Below, piece after piece: positions 23,965 to 27,271 of a stretch of 27,271 nucleotides of DNA. The DNA comes from an uncultured Muribaculaceae bacterium. GTDB taxonomy: Bacteria; Bacteroidota; Bacteroidia; Bacteroidales; Muribaculaceae. The position numbers and the translations under genes are program-made. Every line of letters begins with the position of its first letter. The first letter of the stretch is position 1. The stretch spans positions 1 through 27,271 of the forward strand of contig CAJURN010000029.1 of NCBI GenBank assembly GCA_910589055.1, in the 5' to 3' direction. Under the pieces are notes generated by a model. That model had not been told where the DNA came from. It ran no database searches and saw only the letters and a list, made by a program, of their open reading frames with translations.

Positions 23965-26793
23965 TTAGAATCTCACACCGATATTGAGGAACGCGCGGAT
24001 ACCCTGGGCGTAGGAGTACTTGTTGGGGTACTTGTTCAGGTTGTAGTCCGTAAGGTCGAGACGTCCCTGCTGGTAAGCGTTGGTGACGATGTTGCGGTTG
24101 TTGAGAATGTTGTTCACGCTGAGGTTCACGTTCAGGCTCACGTTGCGGTTGATGTAGATAATCTTACCGATGGAGGCGTTGAGTGTGAAGGCGCTCTTGA
24201 GTTTTTCCTGGGTGGTGAGTTCCTCGATTTTGCCCTCGATGAGAGTCACGTCGGAGGGAAGGTCGTTCCAGGTGCTTCCGGGATGTGCGTTGAGCCAGTT
24301 CTGCTGGAGGGCAGTGATCTGGCCGGGCAGGCCGGGAAGTGCTTCGTGGTAGCGCGGCGAGAGGTTCACGTAGGAGTTACCCTCGATTGTTGCGTTGATG
24401 TTGAAGAACCAGTTCTTGGGAGCTGCGTAGTCGAAGCCGAGGTTGGCAGCGTACTGCGGGGTTGAACCGAGGTAGAAGTTCTTCAGATACACGGTCTGTG
24501 TGGTGTCGGGGTAGAGACCGTTTTCGAACGTACGTGTACCCTGGGGATTGTTCTTGTACTGATACTTGGCGTAAGTACCGGCGAAGGTGGCTGTGATGGA
24601 AGGTGTGATTTTGAAGGCCATACCTACCTCGATGCCTTTGTAGACCTTGCGTACGCCGCTGAGCACGTAGTTGGTGTAGGTGTTGTAGTCGTCGTCATAG
24701 AAGCCGTGGCGTTCGATGGCGTTGTCGGTCTGTGTGTAGAAGCCGGTCACAGATCCGCGGAAGCGGCGGTAGTTCCAGATGTAGGAGAGGTCGCCGGAGA
24801 TATTGCGTTCGCTTTCGGGATTTTCAACGGTTGTGTTCTTCACGCGTGAAGCGATGAATACGTTGTCGACCAGCGGGGCGCGTGTGCCGTATTCGGCATG
24901 GAGGGCAAACTGGTTGCGGCCGTCGAGTTTGTAAACGGCACCCACTTTCACACCACCGTTGTCGAAGCTGAGGGTCTTGCTCTTGCCTTTGGAGTTGTTG
25001 GGAGCACGGCCGTTGCGCATGTGTCCGTCGCGGTAGAACTGTGTGTAGCTTGCCTTGAAGCCGTAGTTGATGTCCCATTTGGGCAGTGTGATCACGTTCT
25101 GCAACCAGGCTTCGGCGGTGAGTACATGGAAGTTGTAATCGTAGCCGAACTTGTCGCCTTTCTTCACGCGGGCGTAGGGATTGTCAAGGTCGTTGATGAG
25201 GTTCTGGGGAGCGATGGCGATTTCGCGGTCGCTGAAGGGGTCAACGTCGAGCCAGAACTCGCCGCCGAGGAGGTCGCGCACGGTCTTGTAGTTGTGCTGG
25301 TTGGCATACTGCACGGATGCGCCGCCCTGGAGGCTGATGTTGCGGCTGATGGTGGTGTTGATGTAGGAGTTGAGCTTGAGGTTGAGGGTGTTGTTGATAC
25401 GGTTTTCAACAATGTAGGACGAACCTTTCTTGGCCGATTCGGGAAGATTCTGGTTCTCGTAGTTGTTAAGGTCGTTCACCTCGTACATGCGGTCCCAGTC
25501 GATCTGTCCGAGCTGGCCTGTTTTCCAGAGTTCGGTGTAGAGTTCGCTCTGCTCGGTTTCCTCGCCGTTGTCGCCAAGGAAGTTGGAGGGCAGGTAGCGG
25601 TAGTAGTCAGGCTTGGGGTCGAGAGCCTTGTAGAACTGGAGCGCGGTGCGGTTGTAGTGGTTGTACTGAACTGCTGCGGTTGTGTTCAAGGTTGTCGAGC
25701 CTTTCTTGTAGAGCCATGTCAGCATTGCGGTGGGGTCCCAGGTTTCGGTGATGCGCGAAGAACGCTTCTTGCCGTCCTGCCAGCCCCAGTCGGGGTTGTA
25801 GAGGTTGTCGCCGGTAAGGTCGTATGCTTCCTGGTAGGTAGCGCGGCCTGTGGCACGCTGGGTGGGACCGCCGAAAGCGGTGAGGGTGAGTGAGTGGTTC
25901 TCGTTGAGGATTTTCTCAAGGCTCAGGAACACACCTCCTGAATTATAGAATGTACCTTTCATCACACCTTCCTTGGCATAGCGGCCGATGGCGCTGATTG
26001 TAAACGCCCAGCCTTGCTTGTTGACGCCGGTGGAGTAGGTTGCCATGGCGCGCATCATGTAGTTGGAGTTGGTGAAAGCGATGGCGCCGTTGAAGCCGGG
26101 GGCGTAGAGGTCGGTCACGGTGTTGTAGTTGACCGAACCGCCGAGGTCGCCGTAAGCGTAGTTGGCAGCGTCGATACCCACTGTTGTGGTCTTGTTGCGG
26201 AACGCGCGGCTTGTCATACCGAGAAGGCTTGAGAAGCTGAAGCGGCCGCGGATGAGGTCGTTGAACTGCACGCCGTTGATATACACGTTCTGGTACATCG
26301 AGTCGTAGCCGCGGAAACGGAAGTACATCGGGCCGAAGCTGTAGGAGGCCGTGTTGTAGTAGATGTTGTCGTTGGCACCGGTGAGGGCGGAAATGCTCTG
26401 ACCCATGCCATCCTCGTCGTCGAGAGCGGTCTCGTCGAAAATGAGGTCTTCCTGGTCGCCGTAGAAGTCGGTGTTCACGTCAACGGGCTGAAGACGGATT
26501 TCGCCGAGGTTGTTTGTTCCGGGCTCTACGGTCACGTTCACGCCGTAGGTCTGGTAAGCGTCGCAGGTAACGACAAGGTATTCGGCAGCGCCGGATGCTG
26601 TTGTCGTCAGGCGGAAACCGCCGTTGAAGTTAGTTGTTGCCGTGACGCCTTTGTCACGAAGCATCACCGTGGCTCCGCTGACGGGACTTCCGGAGTTGCT
26701 ATTCACCACGACGCCCACAATAGATGCCGTGGACTGCGCGAGCGATGGCAATGCCGCCGCAAGGAGCAGGAGTAGAAACAGTTTAAGTCTCAT
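23965..26793 (-). CDS. TonB-dependent outer-membrane receptor with carboxypeptidase-regulatory-like N-terminal domain
   Basis: 942 residues from the ATG at 26793, which gives a clean signal peptide (MRLKLFLLLLLAAALPSLAQ). An ATG eleven codons upstream would bury it. Residues about 21-103 form the CarboxypepD_reg-like domain (IVGVVVNSNSGSPVSGATVMLRD). The plug follows at about 125-235, with YFRFRGYDSMYQNVYINGVQFND and the GDLGGSVNYNT end. The rest is the 22-strand barrel, rich in alternating aromatic strands, closing with FLNIGVRF. The ligand is unknown. There is no partner of the SusD type; instead two DUF5689-type lipoprotein genes follow in the same operon, probably as surface partners. Full length and intact. 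Confidence 0.92.
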   Translation of the reverse strand: MRLKLFLLLLLAAALPSLAQSTASIVGVVVNSNSGSPVSGATVMLRDKGVTATTNFNGGFRLTTTASGAAEYLVVTCDAYQTYGVNVTVEPGTNNLGEIRLQPVDVNTDFYGDQEDLIFDETALDDEDGMGQSISALTGANDNIYYNTASYSFGPMYFRFRGYDSMYQNVYINGVQFNDLIRGRFSFSSLLGMTSRAFRNKTTTVGIDAANYAYGDLGGSVNYNTVTDLYAPGFNGAIAFTNSNYMMRAMATYSTGVNKQGWAFTISAIGRYAKEGVMKGTFYNSGGVFLSLEKILNENHSLTLTAFGGPTQRATGRATYQEAYDLTGDNLYNPDWGWQDGKKRSSRITETWDPTAMLTWLYKKGSTTLNTTAAVQYNHYNRTALQFYKALDPKPDYYRYLPSNFLGDNGEETEQSELYTELWKTGQLGQIDWDRMYEVNDLNNYENQNLPESAKKGSSYIVENRINNTLNLKLNSYINTTISRNISLQGGASVQYANQHNYKTVRDLLGGEFWLDVDPFSDREIAIAPQNLINDLDNPYARVKKGDKFGYDYNFHVLTAEAWLQNVITLPKWDINYGFKASYTQFYRDGHMRNGRAPNNSKGKSKTLSFDNGGVKVGAVYKLDGRNQFALHAEYGTRAPLVDNVFIASRVKNTTVENPESERNISGDLSYIWNYRRFRGSVTGFYTQTDNAIERHGFYDDDYNTYTNYVLSGVRKVYKGIEVGMAFKITPSITATFAGTYAKYQYKNNPQGTRTFENGLYPDTTQTVYLKNFYLGSTPQYAANLGFDYAAPKNWFFNINATIEGNSYVNLSPRYHEALPGLPGQITALQQNWLNAHPGSTWNDLPSDVTLIEGKIEELTTQEKLKSAFTLNASIGKIIYINRNVSLNVNLSVNNILNNRNIVTNAYQQGRLDLTDYNLNKYPNKYSYAQGIRAFLNIGVRF

Positions 26794-26893
26794 AAATTGA
26801 TATTGGTTGATTATTGGTATATTCATCAGGTTCTAAGACTGCCTGCGGCGGGAGCTTTTGTTAGGTAACAGGCCACAACCTCCCGGTCCGGGG

Positions 26894-26913
26894 CAAAAGT
26901 AGCGTCAAAATTA
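26894..26913 (-). promoter_or_regulatory. Two overlapping candidate -7 promoter boxes for the TonB receptor operon
   Basis: Read on the minus strand, TAATTTTG (26906-26913) and TACTTTTG (26894-26901) both match TAnnTTTG. Neither has a clear -33 TTTG at 19-21 nt. Transcription from the nearer box would begin near 26887, inside the CCCGGTCCGGG palindrome, leaving a leader of about 94 nt before the receptor ATG. Confidence 0.5.
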
Positions 26914-27009
26914 ATGATTTTTATTCAAATTTCACGTACAAATCCAATAAAATGCGAAATATATTGCCGGAACCTGCATTTTTAACATTTCAATCCCGCG
27001 GTAATCAAC

Positions 27010-27042
27010 AAAAAAGCCGCATCCCCGGGTAGAAGATGCGGC
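27010..27042 (-). terminator. Terminator downstream of the sigma factor gene
   Basis: On the minus strand an 8-bp stem (27035-27042 with 27016-27023) around an 11-nt loop is followed by six T (the A run at 27010-27015). It is about 150 nt past the sigma stop, so that gene would have an unusually long 3' untranslated region. Confidence 0.85.
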
Positions 27043-27105
27043 CGATGAATCTTGGGTCAGAGCAGTAAGAAAAGAAACTATATGAATAAATGAATCAATG
27101 TCGAT

Positions 27106-27183
27106 TTGTCAGACTGTTACATCATTTTTGGCTTGTTGTCAAAATTGTCATTTTGTCATCATGACAATTTGTCAAAGTGACAA
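27106..27183. repeat. Cluster of seven TTGTCA/TGACAA hexamers with nested palindromes
   Basis: TTGTCA occurs at 27106, 27136, 27145, 27153 and 27169, and its complement TGACAA at 27162 and 27178. Six of the seven are 7-9 nt apart. TTGTCAT-C-ATGACAA (27153-27167), TGACAA-T-TTGTCA (27162-27174) and TTGTCA-AAG-TGACAA (27169-27183) are perfect palindromes. AAATTGTCA (27142-27150) is also complementary to TGACAATTT at 27162-27170 and at 27178-27186. Confidence 0.88.
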
Positions 27184-27194
27184 TTTGAGATTTC

Positions 27195-27271
27195 TCAACG
27201 GTAGTCGCTGAAACGTTCCTGCAGTTTCTTGCGGGCGAAGAAGATGCGGCTCTTGACAGTGCCGAGGGGCA
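27195..27271 (-). CDS. Sigma-70 family RNA polymerase sigma factor, C-terminal fragment at the window edge
   Basis: Only the last 24 codons and the TGA stop (27195-27197) are in the window; the gene continues to the right. The visible peptide is PLGTVKSRIFFARKKLQERF and then SDYR. The first part is the second helix of the region 4 helix-turn-helix, (I/P)LGTVKSR(I/L)xxARxxL, as in ECF/SigE-type sigma factors, which contacts the -35/-33 element. Its targets are unknown. A terminator lies between it and the receptor operon, so the two are probably separate transcripts. Confidence 0.85.
   Translation of the reverse strand, partial: PLGTVKSRIFFARKKLQERFSDYR

Larger units (their letters stand above)
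26794..27194. other. 401-nt intergenic region: receptor-operon leader, terminator and hexamer cluster
   Basis: AT-rich gap with no convincing gene on either strand. From left to right it holds the leader of the receptor operon, two candidate -7 boxes, a palindrome CCCGGTCCGGG (26882-26892), about 95 nt with nothing recognisable (26914-27009), a terminator at 27010-27042 and a cluster of TTGTCA/TGACAA hexamers at 27106-27183. Confidence 0.8.

Noticed and set aside
26794..26826. Upstream ATG start for the TonB receptor at 26826
   Set aside because: It would place eleven polar residues before the signal peptide; the ATG at 26793 gives a normal one.
26825..26833. GAACCTGAT on the minus strand in the receptor leader, resembling part of a TPP riboswitch
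   Set aside because: The other conserved parts (CUGAGA and the downstream GCGNAGGGA helix) are missing, and the receptor leader is too short to hold the full fold.
27042..27194. A small gene between the sigma factor stop and its terminator
   Set aside because: Only frames of about ten codons are found on the minus strand, none with coding character; the stretch is dominated by the hexamer cluster.

Overview
The window looks like a piece of a Bacteroidota chromosome, most probably of the order Bacteroidales. A Muribaculaceae-like gut lineage is my inference. The grounds are: promoter elements of the Bacteroides type (TTTG and TAnnTTTG) with no clear Shine-Dalgarno sequences; a TonB-dependent receptor with an N-terminal carboxypeptidase-regulatory-like domain next to DUF5689-type lipoproteins; two large secreted proteins whose C-termini resemble type IX secretion sorting domains; and GC-rich coding sequence with AT-rich intergenic gaps. 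No rRNA, tRNA, insertion sequence, phage gene or CRISPR array was seen.

Layout, left to right. (1) Positions 2-9060, plus strand: a secreted/surface block. It holds the C-terminal part of a probable alpha/alpha-toroid enzyme, a 1122-residue multidomain SGNH hydrolase, then (after a strong terminator and a textbook promoter) a 1404-residue surface protein with three cleaved-adhesin-like domains. (2) 9172-10434, plus: a Bcr/CflA-type MFS exporter. (3) 10495-12718, minus: the acetate operon pta-ackA. (4) 12893-13063, plus: a 56-residue single-pass membrane protein, divergent from pta. (5) 13170-16442, minus: pheT-yebC. (6) 16582-18982, plus: a tight three-gene operon of a NapH-like membrane Fe-S protein, thyA and a radical SAM protein. 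(7) 18989-19102: a palindromic array of 9-nt repeats followed by a hairpin, between convergent transcription units. (8) 19124-26793, minus: an operon of a TonB-dependent receptor and two large DUF5689-type lipoproteins. (9) 26794-27194: intergenic, with candidate promoters, a terminator and a dense cluster of TTGTCA/TGACAA hexamers. (10) 27195-27271, minus: the last codons of a sigma-70 family factor.

How the genes fit together. Core metabolism and translation genes (acetate overflow with ATP formation, dTMP synthesis, the Phe-tRNA synthetase beta chain, YebC) lie between two envelope blocks. The left block probably acts on a glycan outside the cell. The right block is a receptor/lipoprotein outer-membrane system whose ligand cannot be told from sequence. 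The best candidates for undescribed biology are the TonB/DUF5689 operon, the 9-nt palindromic array, the TTGTCA cluster and the small membrane protein.
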